A stretch of 64,000 nt of DNA from Patagioenas fasciata. Taxonomy: Eukaryota; Chordata; Aves; Columbiformes; Columbidae. Below are positions 13,101 to 25,145 of this stretch, one piece after another. Position numbers and translations under genes: made by a program. Location: contig NC_092526.1 of the NCBI RefSeq assembly GCF_037038585.1, forward strand, positions 34,175,501 through 34,239,500. The letters are read 5' to 3'. The stretch's first letter is position 1; each line of letters starts with the position of its first letter. The notes under the pieces are model-generated. The model was not told the origin of the DNA and did not search any database. It was given only the letters and a program-made list of their open reading frames with translations.

Positions 13101-13589
13101 GAATCACAGCCTAAGTGACCCTTAAAGTGGATAATTCACCCCAAGACAAAGGCATCTATCCACTTGAGGATGGTGCTCTGTCTAGGATCCACCAGCCTGT
13201 CCTCGCTCCCCCCTCAAAAAGGGGCTCCCAACACCTGCGATGCCACAGGGTTGGAACCAACCCTGGCTTCTCCAGGGACTGAGGAATTGTTGTTGCTCTT
13301 TGCCCTGAACTTCTTGAGGAGAAAGTGATGCTGATCAGCCCTCCAGTGAAGGACTTGCGAACAGAGCCCAGGCTGTAATATATTCTTGTAAAAATTTAGC
13401 CAAACAGGAGCAAGTGAACGGTTGCTATATAGACAGGTTGGATGGGAGAGAAGTTTACATCCAATGCCCATTTACCAGTAAATCACTCCCTTCAATCTAG
13501 CTGAAAAAGCAAGTTTTTTTCTTCTGAACTCTGTGTCCATTACAGTTTTCCAGAGCAGACACATGTTTTAGTGAGCTCTGCTTTCACCC
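10128..13589. other. Unique non-coding DNA, no gene seen
   Basis: Open frames reach about 148 codons (plus 12008-12454) and overlap minus-strand frames over the same bases. None has a recognisable domain. No transposon was recognised. Confidence 0.65.
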
Positions 13590-13910
13590 TCCCTCACAGG
13601 CGAGACCAGATCGAGCGCCTGATACCCGATCTCTCTGCTGTGCCCTTGTTAATAGGAAAAAGCTGCTTTGCTTGGAGCTGCTCTGATTTATTTTGTAATA
13701 ATCTCTCAAGCGAGGAGTCTTTGACCTTCCCACAGAGGCTCCATTAAAACTGAGCCTGGTAGCTGGTTAAGGACAGGTAGTTATTTTCTCCTGATAGCAA
13801 CGGTTGTGCACAGTAATGTGCCGTTTCTGCACATCGTCTTCACCTGAAATATAAATGCAGCCATTGTGGCTGAAACGTATTTATTAATTTTTTAAGATCT
13901 GGTCCAGAAC
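13590..13910. promoter_or_regulatory. Candidate conserved non-coding element
   Basis: Unique sequence with retained CpGs and sparse long frames. It includes CAACGGTTG at 13798-13806, a 9-bp palindrome holding a MYB-type core on each strand, and a TTAATAGG segment near 13649. It resembles an enhancer in composition only. Cross-species alignment would decide. Confidence 0.28.
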
Positions 13911-15126
13911 CTGTCATTTGCTTTAGCTCACACCCTGTACGTGGATCCCGCAGAGCTCCTGCATGTGTTTAATTTGAAAAGCGCAGAGTATCCACCCTCT
14001 CAAAGCTGAGCTTGTGCAGAGCTGCACAGAGAAGCAGGATGCAAAAGGCACTTTGACTCCAGCTAAGCCTGACCTATCCCTCTGGCCACAGGAAACTCAG
14101 GAACAGATGTTTGGTGCTAGGATTTTTCTCCCAAAATATCTCTGATGTTTAATTCACATTTTACAGATTTGCTATTGCCATGTATGGCCTGAAGGAGAAC
14201 ATGCTATCGGTTTGCAGAGCAGTGAAGGAGGTTCATCCCCTTTTTAAAGATGACTCAAGAGAAGTTTGTGTTTGCAAGCAATGGGTCATTTTACAAACAT
14301 ATTCACTATTATTTCCCTGGAAGTCTTTGCTACCTTCCACATCTAAAACAGCGTTATTACAGTCTGAATAGCCAAGCGTTCAGCTTTTACAGAGAGAGCC
14401 CAAATGATGTCACTGGGTAAAATAATCAGATGAGCTTTCTAGCACAAAATTCCTTCTGCGGGTCTTATGTCCGACTGTTAGTCGAAAGATCACTGGATTA
14501 TTTGGTTGGTTTGTTTGGTTTTTTTGCCCCTTCAATCTTTACACTGATTAAGTTATTTCAGACTAGATTTTTGCCAGCAGCTGGTTGTCACATTTTGAAG
14601 AAGTCTCTGCTAACAGCAAATGTGAAAATTTTTAAGACCTCCCCACTCGCTGCATCCCATGATTTATTTCATTTGTGCAGAAGCCCACCTCTAAACTGGC
14701 ACAGAAATATTAAGGTGCCTGGCTGGTTTTATTCCTTTTTGACCCAGGAAGGAAAACTGGCTGTGTACACTAACAGTGATGGAACGAAGCCAGAGTATTC
14801 AATCAGAAGACAAATGACGTGCACGAAATCTCTCAGGTGACCAACTATTTACTGCACTAACGAAACTCCACTCCAAAAAAAGTTCCCACTCAAAAGTACT
14901 TGAAATTATCAGACTTTTTCCCAATTTTTCTCCGCATGAGTAGTCAAAAAGTTTCCTCTGGGAAGTTCTCACAGAGCTGCAGCTGTGTTCCCCTCCTGCT
15001 GAACAGCCAGGAGCATCCTCTGGACATGGACCAGGAGGCACAAAGAGGTGCAGGACTTCACGCTTCTGCTCCAAATCCATCCCCCAAGGAAAAGGGAATC
15101 TCACAGCCCTAGCTGGGTTTCTAATT
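13911..15126. other. Unique non-coding DNA, no gene seen
   Basis: No repeat or RNA gene was recognised. The plus frame 14430-14840 (136 codons) has a hydrophobic patch but no family resemblance and no supporting signals. Confidence 0.65.
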
Positions 15127-15160
15127 TCTTTTTTTTTTTTTTTCTTCTTTCTTTTTTAAG
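15127..15160. repeat. T-rich homopolymer/polypyrimidine tract
   Basis: About 16 uninterrupted Ts followed by TTC/TTT interruptions. It could be read as a decayed poly-A on the minus strand, but no retroposed body is recognisable beside it. Confidence 0.85.
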
Positions 15161-17479
15161 GTAAATAAATCAATGCTAAAAGTCACTGAGGGTCAGATAG
15201 AGCCTTGCTGCACCTTCCCATCAGGGTTGGAGGGGGTGTAAAGCAGCAATGCAGAGGAGCACTGGCTGGGTGGTAGGGCGCTTGGACATCCTGCTCCTCT
15301 CATGCAAGCAGTTTCTTTCCAGTGTGTGAATCGATGAGCGTTGTTTTCCCAAGCACTGCAAAAAGCCAGTTGTTTTCACACCCCTCAGCTCTCCGATCAG
15401 GAGAATACCACTGTCAGAGTGACCACCATCCGCCTCCATGCAGCTCTTCACACTATTTAAAGCCCCCGTTGGGCTACAGATGTGCTTTAACCTCCATGGC
15501 AAAGGCACCAAGCACCCATCCTGCTGCCACCTGGGCTACCCGGCTGCTCAGACAGGCAGTTCCTGTTCCTGGCATCGCTCAGGCTCCTCACAGCCATGCC
15601 AGCACATAGCCCAGCACCAATGCTGCTGCTGGGCCCGTGCACCCTTTTGCACACCTTTGCTCTTATTTGCAGGTATATTTCAGACCATGAATTCCTCACA
15701 GGCTGGACAGACTGTCTGCAATTACAACATTTTTGCAGGGCGTGAAAACCGTTTTCTGTCAAACCCTGGGGAGCACAGACGCCAGCGCTGCTGGGGGGGC
15801 TGGAGTTGCAATGTTTCCTGTCATTCCCTGGCCAGGGGGCTGCTTGTTTTGATGGCTGGGCTCCAGAGAGGGCTGACTTGACAGCTTTTACATGCTGCAT
15901 TGTCCACACAGAGCTGAGCTGCTGGGGATCGAGCCAGGGGAACCCCAGAGCTACACCCAGGTGCACACGGGAGCAACAGAGCAGCCAGAGGAGTTGCTGC
16001 TTGCCTACGTGCCCTTCGCTGCTCCCCACAAAAGCTTTTGTCAGACTGATGTGCAGGTGAGATGGATACAAGTGCAGGCAGCTGCCAGCACCCGTCACAG
16101 CTCCACTAAGGCTTGGAAACTTGCTAAGGGTGTTTGAGTCTCGACAGCCAAAGGTGAGAAAAGTAGGAGCTGCTCTTCTTTCCTGGCTGCTCCCATCAGA
16201 CCGCTGGTCATTGCTAGTTCCTTCATCCTGCTCCATCCCTATGGATGGTCTCACACTGGCTGCTGCTACAGGGTACATGGTCCCCTGCCTGCTTTGGGGT
16301 GCCAGCGCTGCATTTCCTTCAGGACAGGGTACTGACTCTGCACCCACCTTCAGGATTCTAAAGCCATCTTCCCTCCCACAAACATGCCCAGACACCCACG
16401 ACCTGGTTTCACACTCCCCTTGGACCCTGCAAGCAGAGGAGCCCGCCACAGCCAGCCAAAAATGTCTGGACCCAAAAAGCAACTAAATACACCCAGGACC
16501 AGAGGAGCTATGCCAGGAATGCTCTGGTGGGCTGCCAGCCAAAAATGTGAACTCCTCTGGCAATGTGGTACTTGATAGTTTGAATTGGGTATTTTGCTAC
16601 TTCAATCACTTTTTTTTTTTGCCTCAGTTCTGCTCCTCAGTAGTCCAAGTGTGCTCATCGCCTCTTTGTAGTTCCTGTATGCAGGTGATGGACCCATATT
16701 TCCATTGACCAGTGTGAGAACAAATCAGAGTTAAAAAGCTCATATTGTGCAGGTGAGCAAACGCAAAGCAGACAGCAAGGGAAAGCCTCAGTCTTCCTTT
16801 GCTCCATGGCATGACTATAGGTATGGGACCTTACAGAAAAAGTCTTTGGAGCTTGGGAAAACACAGGATTTGGGGACCTAACCGAAACAGAAGACAACAG
16901 CAAAAGTCAAACCTCTAGTTGTGAGGATCTGAGTTCAAAGCTGGGACACCAAGTGCCATCCGGAGCCATTTCCCAAGGGAATTAATATCAGCCCCATCAC
17001 AGCCCTGCATACAACTGAGCCCTTGCTGTACATCTCACTCCACAACAAGGAAAAAGATACCACTTAAGGTGATGTACAGATGTGGAGATTAACACCCTGA
17101 TCCCCCTCCATCCCAACAGAACATCTGTCCTGCCAGAGACCTGCACAGTCCTGCTGCCATAACTCCCACCCAAGATCCTCCAATAAAAGTTTCACCCCCT
17201 AAAAATGCTGCATTTCAAAGCAATTCCTCCTGCCAGCATGTATTTATCTAGTATCAAGCACTGATGCCATTTAACAACCCCCTCCCTTTTCTTGACATTA
17301 GCTTAAACTGTATTGCCAAATTAAGCAAACCCGCTGCCCAGCACATGTTATTTCTCATCTTTTTCTCCTCTCCCCCTAACCACCACCACTGCCATTCCTC
17401 AAAGGGACCGAGTACAAATAATTCAGCCTCTGCCACTCAGACTGGTTTTAATCAAAGCATTTGCTAGGTTTCTACCATG
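15161..17479. other. GC-richer non-coding stretch with long chance frames
   Basis: The 15430-16490 part is visibly richer in G and C and poor in stop codons. It carries a 331-codon minus frame (15487-16482) as well as plus frames of 147 and 121 codons over the same bases. The long product is rich in Ser, Gly, Cys and Ala with no domain, signal peptide or membrane pattern I recognise. Overlapping long frames on both strands argue for base composition rather than coding selection. A T run lies at 16610-16621. Confidence 0.6.
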
Positions 17480-18000
17480 TGGGACACCTCATTAACAACT
17501 TCACACCTTTAAGAAGGAAAAAAAGTGGCGTTACCCATTTCAGCATTGCTGCACTTAATGTTGGTACCCGGCGTTTTGCACCAGGGTCCCCTCCCGGGAC
17601 AAGTTTTATTTTGGTGGGTAACAAAACAACAACAAGGTTTTTAAAAAGAAGCATTGCTGGGCTGAAAGGGCTTAGAGATCGGCAGGAGCATATTTGTCAG
17701 AAAGGAGATTAAAGCCTAATGAAGTTTGTCTTTGTGCGTGTGTCTGTTTCTCTCTTTTTTTTGGGGGGTGGCTGGGAGGGCTTTGTAAAAAGCGAGGCTT
17801 ATTAAAATTCAGGGAGAACCCCACACAAAAGACGTTTCTTAGGGACCAAAGGCGCGCTTATTAATGCGGAGGTTTTCGATTCAAATTGTACAGAGCATGT
17901 CAGTTTCAGGAGATTTTGGGTATTGTTTGGGGAGAAGAAAGCAAGCCTCACTAATAATTTTCTTTTCCAGTTTTAATCACAGCAGCTGAAGCAAGCAGGT
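17480..18000. promoter_or_regulatory. Candidate conserved non-coding element(s)
   Basis: Two adjoining blocks, about 17510-17640 and 17785-17980, have unique sequence, several CpGs in an otherwise CpG-poor window, and multiple TTAAT/ATTAAA cores. A pyrimidine tract ending in CAG at 17955-17970 looks like a splice acceptor but has no supported exon after it. Between the blocks is a T tract followed by a G-rich run (17754-17780). The regulatory reading is inferred. Confidence 0.3.
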
Positions 18001-18036
18001 GCTGCGTTTCAGAGCCCACAGAAAGGGGCAGGAGAC

Positions 18037-18055
18037 GGGTGGGGGGTGGGAAGGG
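18037..18055 (+). other. G-quadruplex motif
   Basis: Four G runs of at least three with loops of one to two bases (G3-T-G6-T-G3-AA-G3). This meets the usual quadruplex pattern on the plus strand and directly follows the candidate element upstream. Folding in vivo is not shown. Confidence 0.6.
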
Positions 18056-20320
18056 AAACCTCAGGGGTAAAAACTCATCTGCATGATGGATTTTTACTAT
18101 TTTGGCTCATCAAACTGCAGCACAGTGATGTTGTGTTCACATTCCTCGCTTCCTCTGTGAGGATGGCAAGAACTGCTGGTGAAGCATTGCAGGGGCACAG
18201 CACCAGAAGTCAAAGCCTGCTTTAACAGCAACAAGTTGGCATCCATCGCCAGTGATTTTACCAAAAGCATTTGTTTTCCCGTATACACCTCTGACGACAC
18301 TAAACTGTTGGCATAGAAGGAAATGAGGGGTTGTGGCCAAGATACTGCACAACTCTGATTTCTTTCATTCATTTCAAAACACACTCCACTGCGGCAAGCA
18401 CATGTGAACGCTGGTGAGCAGCATCTGCAGCAGCATAGCTGTAGAGGGATGGTTTATTTTAACAGGTTTACTTTAATAGGGTCTTAACAATGGGAAAATA
18501 TGACCGTGGCACTCTGCACATAGAGCTTTTGCACAGCCATCCATGACATAGTGACTACGACAGCAATGGCAGCCCAAGAACATTGGCATAGGTTTGGGAA
18601 AAAGGAGGAGAGGTATGGATTTAACCCTATCCTAAGGAGGACTCTGGCACAGCTCCAAGAAAAAGACTGCACAGTCACTCAGCTCTTGGAAAAGCAAACC
18701 CAGGGGTGGGTTGTACAAGGGGTTGGGACTCCCCCAAGTCCTCACTTGCAAGAGGGGAAAGACTTGAAAGTCTCCACAAGGCACGTATAGCGCTTCCCAT
18801 GACTCTCAACCCAAAGGGAAAAGCCCACATCAGCCTTCAGGTTGGGAAACCTGCCAGAGGCTGCCACTAACAAGTGCTTCTGGAGCGTGACTTGTTTGCT
18901 ATCAGCAGCAGAGCTCTTGGGAGTGTTTACTCAAGAAGAGCAACAGTAGGAGTTTCTATTAACTAGTTTTTGACACTTTGACAAGAGTTGGGTCCACCCA
19001 GCTGGCTTTTTTTCCACCCTGCTTGCACATTTCCACCTGCTACGCTATGAAAGCTATGAGAAAAATGTCATATGTTTTCTTATGAGATTTTTCTTCTGAG
19101 AAAACGTGGGAACCAGTCCCATTCTGTTTCAGCTAAGAGTGTACGGAGGGTAAGCACCAAACAGGACACAAACGGAGGATGGAGCAGCGAGCCCTGGGAA
19201 CTAACCAGCACAGAAAACTGACAGAAAAGCATCCTGGAGAGGCACAGCTGCAAAATCATACTAACTTTGTAATAATTTTTCTCTTTATGCTTGATCTAAG
19301 CTCATTGCAACAAAAAACAGCACCAATGCTCAGGACAAAATACCATAAGGTGCCGCTGTTATTGAATAATTCACATTAATTCTGATTGTATTAAGTGTCT
19401 GATGGCTGTGTAGAAACACAGCAAGTAATGACAATAAAATTCACTGTATGTGTGTTGCGAAACATCATCCAACTTGTTCTGCAGAGCCCCAGAGACAGTC
19501 ACAGTGCATGCTCGGGAATGCCACCCCATTAAGATATAACCAATTTGTGGATTATATTCACTTATGTCTCCAGTCAAACTTCTGCCAACTTCTCCTTCAC
19601 CTCTTGTGGGTGCAGGAGCAGATAAGACCATAGCAAACATCTTTGTTCATTTTGTAAAAGGAAAGAACACCCTGCCATCACTCGTCCATTGCTGCCAGCT
19701 GAACAAGGCACCCCGTGAGTAAGGGAAGCAGAAAGATGAGGCCGGGCTAAAATTGCTTAATAAGTCTGATTGTTTTCACCTTTGCTCAGAGGATATTTTA
19801 ATGGAAATCAGATGGACTGAGTCTAGGGATAGGAGTTCAGCTCAAAGAAGCAAGAGCTTCTTCCCCTGAGGCTGGAGACGGCTCGAGACCTCACAAAATC
19901 TTTATTGTTGTTGTATTCCTCACATTGCAGACCAGCTCAAGTTCCTCCCCTCAAGCTGATGCCTCCAATTTGCACCGAATTGCACAAGTAAAAAGAGAGA
20001 CGAATGCCCTGACAGCTCACACATAGGAAACTCTTTCACGGATCAGAATTTATATGGTAATATTAATAGACTGAGGTCTTAAAAATGGTGCATGATTTGC
20101 ATGGGGTTTGTCTGCCTTTTGAAGGTCACCCTTTCTAGGTTCTGTACAGGACAGAAAATACAGGGTCTTTGTAAGAGTTAATAGGATATCACAGGGCTCT
20201 GGACAAAACCATGAGGATCAGCAATATCGTGGCTGGTGTAAGTAACTCAGGCCCTGCTAAGTTCCTCTCTCACAGGGAAAGGCTACAGATGGTAGCATTG
20301 AACATCAGCCAACTTAAAAT
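18056..20320. other. Unique non-coding DNA, no gene seen
   Basis: No recognisable gene or transposon was seen. Frames are under 100 codons, apart from the start of the 185-codon plus frame at 20211-20768, which runs through the microsatellite below and is therefore discounted. Confidence 0.65.
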
Positions 20321-20384
20321 GGATATATATTTATATATACATGGAAGAGAAATATATATAGTCACACACATATATACACACAAA
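20321..20384. repeat. TA/CA-rich microsatellite
   Basis: Interrupted runs of TA, then CA/TA alternation (CACACATATATACACACA). This is imperfect simple sequence with no adjacent retroposon. Confidence 0.85.
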
Positions 20385-21779
20385 ATCACAGACCCATGGA
20401 ACTTATTGCCAAGTATAATTGATTTTAAGATTTTATCCATATTCAAAGAAAGGATGGATATTTATGGTAGGAGCTCAGTCATCCCAGCTGGGGACTTCTC
20501 CACACCTCAAGAAGCACACCAAGGTCTGCCCACTCAAAGGCAGGAAGAAGCATTATTTGTTGATCTCTGCCATAGGAATTATTTTGTGCTTCTTGCAGCT
20601 GCCAGCTCATGGCTGTGGGAAGCCAGACCGGGTGGAACACAACCACTGGACAGCCTCGACCAGACACACTATGTGGGTTGCTTTCAGGCCCCAAGCCCAT
20701 CCCTGGCTCCAACCACCTGTGTTATCCAGCCCCGTAGCCCACCAGATGGTGCTCTCGGTATTAGTTAATACCGAATTAATCAGCACCTTTTTCTTCTGCT
20801 GAGAAACTCCAGCACAGGTGGGGTGTGGAGAAACACCACCAAGAGCAACATATTTCTGCACTTTCCTAGAGCACCACCTAGATCACGTGGCTTCAATCCC
20901 AGGAGTAACATGGTCCAAAAACCAGTAATGTGTTTTTGAAGCATCTGGAGACAATGGGGAGTTATGGGCATCTTCAAGCCCAAATGCAATGCCTGGGCCT
21001 TTGGCTATACCATGGTGTTGAGCCAAAGCACTGGGACAGCTGGGAGAAGCAAAGGTGGTGGGGAATGTGAGCACTCCCCAAAACTCTGGACATCGTTCCA
21101 CACACCAATGGACCTCTGAGTCCACTGAAAACCCTCTGATGCATTGTTTCTGTAGGCCTCCTCTACGGGACCATTTTCATGAGCTCTTCAGGAGTGATAG
21201 CTCACAGCTGAGAGAGCTGGCTGTGAAGTCAGTGGACTTTGGTTGCTAGAGATATGTAACATTTTCTATTTGAGGGCAAATGCTGGAACAGCAGGGAGGG
21301 GTTACACAGTGCCATCGAGGGTTCTCCATCATCCAACGTGATCAGCTTGCATCAACATCCACCCACTGTGAGTTTTGACAAACTCTGAGGGCCCTTTCAG
21401 CCTCTGTTTCTCCCCAGTTTTCTACAAGAGGAAAACCTGCATTTCCTGTGCCCTTTGCAGACTGCAATGCCCATAATTATATCAGATCCAGAGAATGGGG
21501 CTAATGTCATACAGCTGATCCTGAGGCCGCCTCTTCGGCTCAGCAGGACAGACTGTTTTTCTTCCTTGTTTCCAGTTTAACGAGTCTTTCTTTAATTTCT
21601 CCTTAATAAAACTTGGGGCAAAGGGGACCATTTAATGTGCAGTTAAATAAAAAACAGTAAGTGTACCATACTGCCTGACTTCCTAAAGAATAAGTGTATT
21701 TTCTACAGTCATCCATGGGATGTCAACAATGAAATAAAACCTCAAGCACAGAAGCCTGACCCTAAAGCAAACTGGCAGC
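20385..21779. other. Unique non-coding DNA, no gene seen
   Basis: The plus frame ending at 20768 and several minus frames near 20479-21125 share the same bases and have no domain. No repeats were recognised. Confidence 0.65.
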
Positions 21780-22130
21780 TAAATCTGCGGCTTTTGTTTT
21801 TTACCGGTAATGCATTTTTATCGCTGAGAAGCCGGAAAAGGGAGAGCATTAATGTTGCCTGCACGGGTACACGGGAGCGCTCTGGCCATTTACGCCCATA
21901 ATGAGTTTTGCTGCCTCTGAGCAGAGCACAGGTAATAACAGATCATAAAGTGGGTTTACCACCCAAATTGCCAGTCTCTGAAGGTTACTAAAAGCCCATT
22001 CAAATGAGCACAGTCAGATATGTCTGGCTGTTTTGAAATCGCCACTTTCTCAATGGTTTAGTGGAAAACTCTGTTTCTGCCCTTATTGAAACAGGTGAAA
22101 ATCAAGAGTAGAGCAAATGAAGCCAATCTA
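21780..22130. promoter_or_regulatory. Candidate conserved non-coding element
   Basis: Unique sequence with more CpGs than the surroundings (for example near 21804, 21820, 21831, 21865, 21872 and 21894) and several homeobox-like cores, including ATTAATG at 21849-21855 and CCATAATGAG near 21896. There is no long frame across it. Compositionally it resembles a developmental enhancer, but this is unverified. Confidence 0.33.
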
Positions 22131-23029
22131 GTTCTACCAGGTCTGACCAAAATCACTTAAATTTGTCTGATGATGCTATTTGTTTGCTTTGTCTCGAGCT
22201 GACCCATCAGCTCACTGCCTAGTTATAAGGCTTCTCTGTTTTAAGAAAACTTGTTATGAAGTAGTTCCACATTGAACAGGGTTAATCCAAGCCAAGCATC
22301 ATGACTGGAAAACCTTGTGGGGCTCGCAACCTCCTTGCAGCAACAGGGGTGCTCCCCTCTCAGCAGGGCTGATGGAGGCTCTGCGGATAAACAGCCCCCC
22401 ACTCTCCTTGCTCCGCCTTGCAGAAAACTGCCCCAAAGGGCAGTCTATCATTGGTCTTGCATTAACAGAGAGGTAGGAAGTCTACAAGGTTCCAAGACCC
22501 AGCCAGAAGGGTGTTTGCCTGAGGGAAGATGTGTAGCTAGTTCAGAATGAGATGTTAAAAGCATCAAGTGGTCAGTGAGATTTAGGGCTCAAGCCTGGTC
22601 TTGCCCCACAGGATGGTGGCCAAAACCCTGGACCACCTTTGCAGCATCCCATAGTGCTCTGGAGGCAGGGCAGGGTATGCGCTTCTGTGCATTTTATTTA
22701 AAAACCATTTCACCTTTTGGAGAATGCAACTCCATCTTCTGCACATGCTTTTTCATTTACAGCCAAAAGAGGGAAAAAAAGCTGCATTTCAATTGTTCAT
22801 TTAGCGCTTTGATTTCTCTCCATTTTCCCTGCCTTTGTCTGTGTGGGAATGTGCATTTGTGGGAACGCATAATATAATTTAATGTTTTCGGCAGTTGTTT
22901 AGTGGGTCCCCTTCTGAAGCCTTATGGACCACCATGGGCTGAGAAACTGGAATGGAAGATCCAGAGAGACAGCCTCATGCAAACCCAGTGTCTTCCCTTT
23001 GAAGTCCTTGGGGCTTCCACAGCAGCCAG
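22131..23029. other. Unique non-coding DNA, no gene seen
   Basis: No gene, RNA or repeat family was recognised. The 100-codon plus frame at 22575-22877 has no domain. Confidence 0.65.
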
Positions 23030-23180
23030 AAGTAATTAGTGAGAGAAGGGGATTTTAAGAGCCGCTCTGGCTGGCCGTCAGGGCTTCCCGCTGACTTTGA
23101 ATAAAGCGGAGCTGAGCCAATACCGAGCACTGTCGGAATTACGATACCAAACATCCAACCTATTTATCTAGCACATTGTG
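23030..23180. promoter_or_regulatory. Candidate conserved non-coding element
   Basis: A compact block with GTAATTAG at 23032-23039, CTTTGAATAAAG near 23095-23106 (TCF/LEF-like half) and about six CpGs within 110 bp. Retained CpGs in methylated vertebrate DNA often mark selection or low methylation. This is motif-level evidence only. Confidence 0.33.
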
Positions 23181-23860
23181 GGACTTGGAGATGGCTCTCC
23201 ATGGCAGGACTCGTGTTGTCAACCTTGCACCACTTTAGTATCATGCCAAAACTGCTTAGACAAAACACACCAGGTGTTCAGGTGCTGTGGCTGAACGAGT
23301 CACATCGTCTCGGCTACACTGCTGTCCTTTCAAAGTCAGGGGTGGCTGTAGGCTCCAATTTCCTGAACAGACCAAGTCCAAAGGAGACCAGCACAGCTAC
23401 CAGCACCAGCAAGAATTACCAGGTGACCTTACACAGCTCCTAGACTTGCAGAGAAAGTCACTACTGGGTATTCAAAATGCTTTCTTACCTTACTAAACCT
23501 CTCGATCTGCCGAGTGTTCCCTCTGCCGTGGGGTGCTGAGCCTCAGCAACTAGGACCACTCCTCCCTCTTGCTTCATGCAATGGCTCCTGCCATGTGATT
23601 TGGTATTTCTGCTTGTTGTTTTCTTTCCTCCGTTTAAAGCAAAGTGGGAAAATTAAAGACACTTGCCTATTGTTTAACTAGTCAACTTTCCTGTGCCTTT
23701 CCCATTAAAAGATGGTCCCTGCAGTCAGGAAACCTGGAAAGGTACACCTACTCTTCTCGTTTTTTCCCCTCCAGGCATGGCATTTAGAAGCACATTCCTG
23801 CCCCCATTATCTTGTAGCAAAGTTACTATTTTTAATGGCAAAGACTGCAAGCATTACTGA

Positions 23861-23920
23861 GGTAAGAAGGGACCTCAGGAGGTCTCTAGTAAAAAATCTT
23901 GCTCAAAACTGGATCCCAAG
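23861..23920 (-). mobile_element. CR1 LINE fragment, reverse orientation, old
   Basis: The text at 23867-23905 follows the reverse complement of the CR1 3' region: AAGGGACCTCAGGAGGTCTC, then CTAGT, then TTGCTCAAAAC. The family's usual pattern here is 'gggacct...ggtc...ctagtccaa...ctgctcaaagc'. Only some 50-60 bp are recognisable, it is diverged, and the tail octamers are missing. It has no coding content. Confidence 0.6.
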
Positions 23921-25080
23921 TTCTGTGTATGGTTATCAACTCTGTGCTACAAAGATGAGCACAGACGCAACAATAAGCTGTGTTTGGAACAAACTGCTAA
24001 AATTCCCAGAGCAGTTTTTCAACAGTAAATTCTGATCCATCCAAAATAATTTGACTCATAGGAAAATTTTGACTTCGAAGGAGTTAGACAACAAAACCTT
24101 AGAAACATTTAAGTTTGAAACCAAAAGCTTCATCTCAGCTTTATAATGTTGGTTATTCTACTCTTCCCTTTCATTCTGACACATGTGTTTGATATCACTT
24201 TACCTGGTGTTTAGACTGAAACTAAATGGTCTGCTTCAACCAGGTCGCTCCCACGTTTCCGACTCCACACTTTACAAGAAATTCCACTCAGTGAAAAAAC
24301 TTTTACTTTTCTTCCTGAATGGGAACAAAAGCAAAGAGAAAAATGTCAGAAAATTTCATTCCACGCGACGGGAATTTGACTTTCTGGAGAGCTTTCGTTG
24401 CTGTCAAGAAGAAGGGTGGCTGGCTGAGACAGCTCATGAAAGCTTTGAAAGTTCACACAAAGGCTCTAAGCTGGCAACGTGTCCCCCAGTCCTTGCATCA
24501 ACTGCCAATATTGTGTGGATGGGATTTTTCAGGGTCCTCTCAAAGAACTGACTATACGGCTCCCAAGACGCCTGAGGTCTCTAGTTCTGCTAGGCTCCTT
24601 TTGAAGAGTCCTAGCCCCTTTTTTATTTTTTCCTTTTCATTCTACTTTAGATAACCAGAGTGGGCCTCTCACTCATGGGAAGCATTGTTCAATGTGTCAC
24701 CTCCCACCAAGAGAAGCGAAGAAAAAGGGGAAAAAAAGCCACATGAAGATATTAAAATATGAAACCGGAATGTCTACAAACTGCTCGGAGAGTTCGTTCT
24801 TAATTCACATATCCCTATTTACTATTGAAAATGACTATTTAGCTATTTATGGCGTTGTAAGCTATCACTCTTGGTTTCCACTTCGCCTCAGACGGATGGT
24901 TGGCCCATATGTCTCATGCTGTACTTCAGCAGAATGGAGAAAAAAAAAAAAAGAGAGGGTATAGAAATGAACAGATCTTTTTGGATGGTTACATCTGGTC
25001 CCCATGTGTTAGCCCAGCCTTGTGGAAAGCCTGCTGACAGGGAAAAACTGCATGCTGTTGTTCTAGACAATCTTCTTTTA
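23921..25080. other. Unique non-coding DNA with short A tract
   Basis: No gene was seen. Two overlapping plus frames (24183-24551, 24319-24654) lack any domain. An A run of about 13 lies at 24940-24952. Confidence 0.65.
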
Positions 25081-25145
25081 TAAATATATTCCATATACAC
25101 ACATCCATTTTATATATATGCGTACATATTTATACAGATAGATAT
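25081..25145. repeat. AT/AC-rich simple sequence
   Basis: Interrupted TATA, CACA and TACATA units. It is low-complexity sequence of the same general type as 20321-20384. Confidence 0.75.

Noticed and set aside
16620..16680. GCCTCAGTTCTGCTCCTCAG, faintly MIR-like
   Set aside because: No further MIR core order follows, and the match is short.
17763..17780. Second G-quadruplex
   Set aside because: Runs of G6, G3 and G3 with a GG bulge do not give four clean runs.
20211..20768. 185-codon plus frame
   Set aside because: It runs through a TA/CA microsatellite, whose translation supplies part of the apparent protein.
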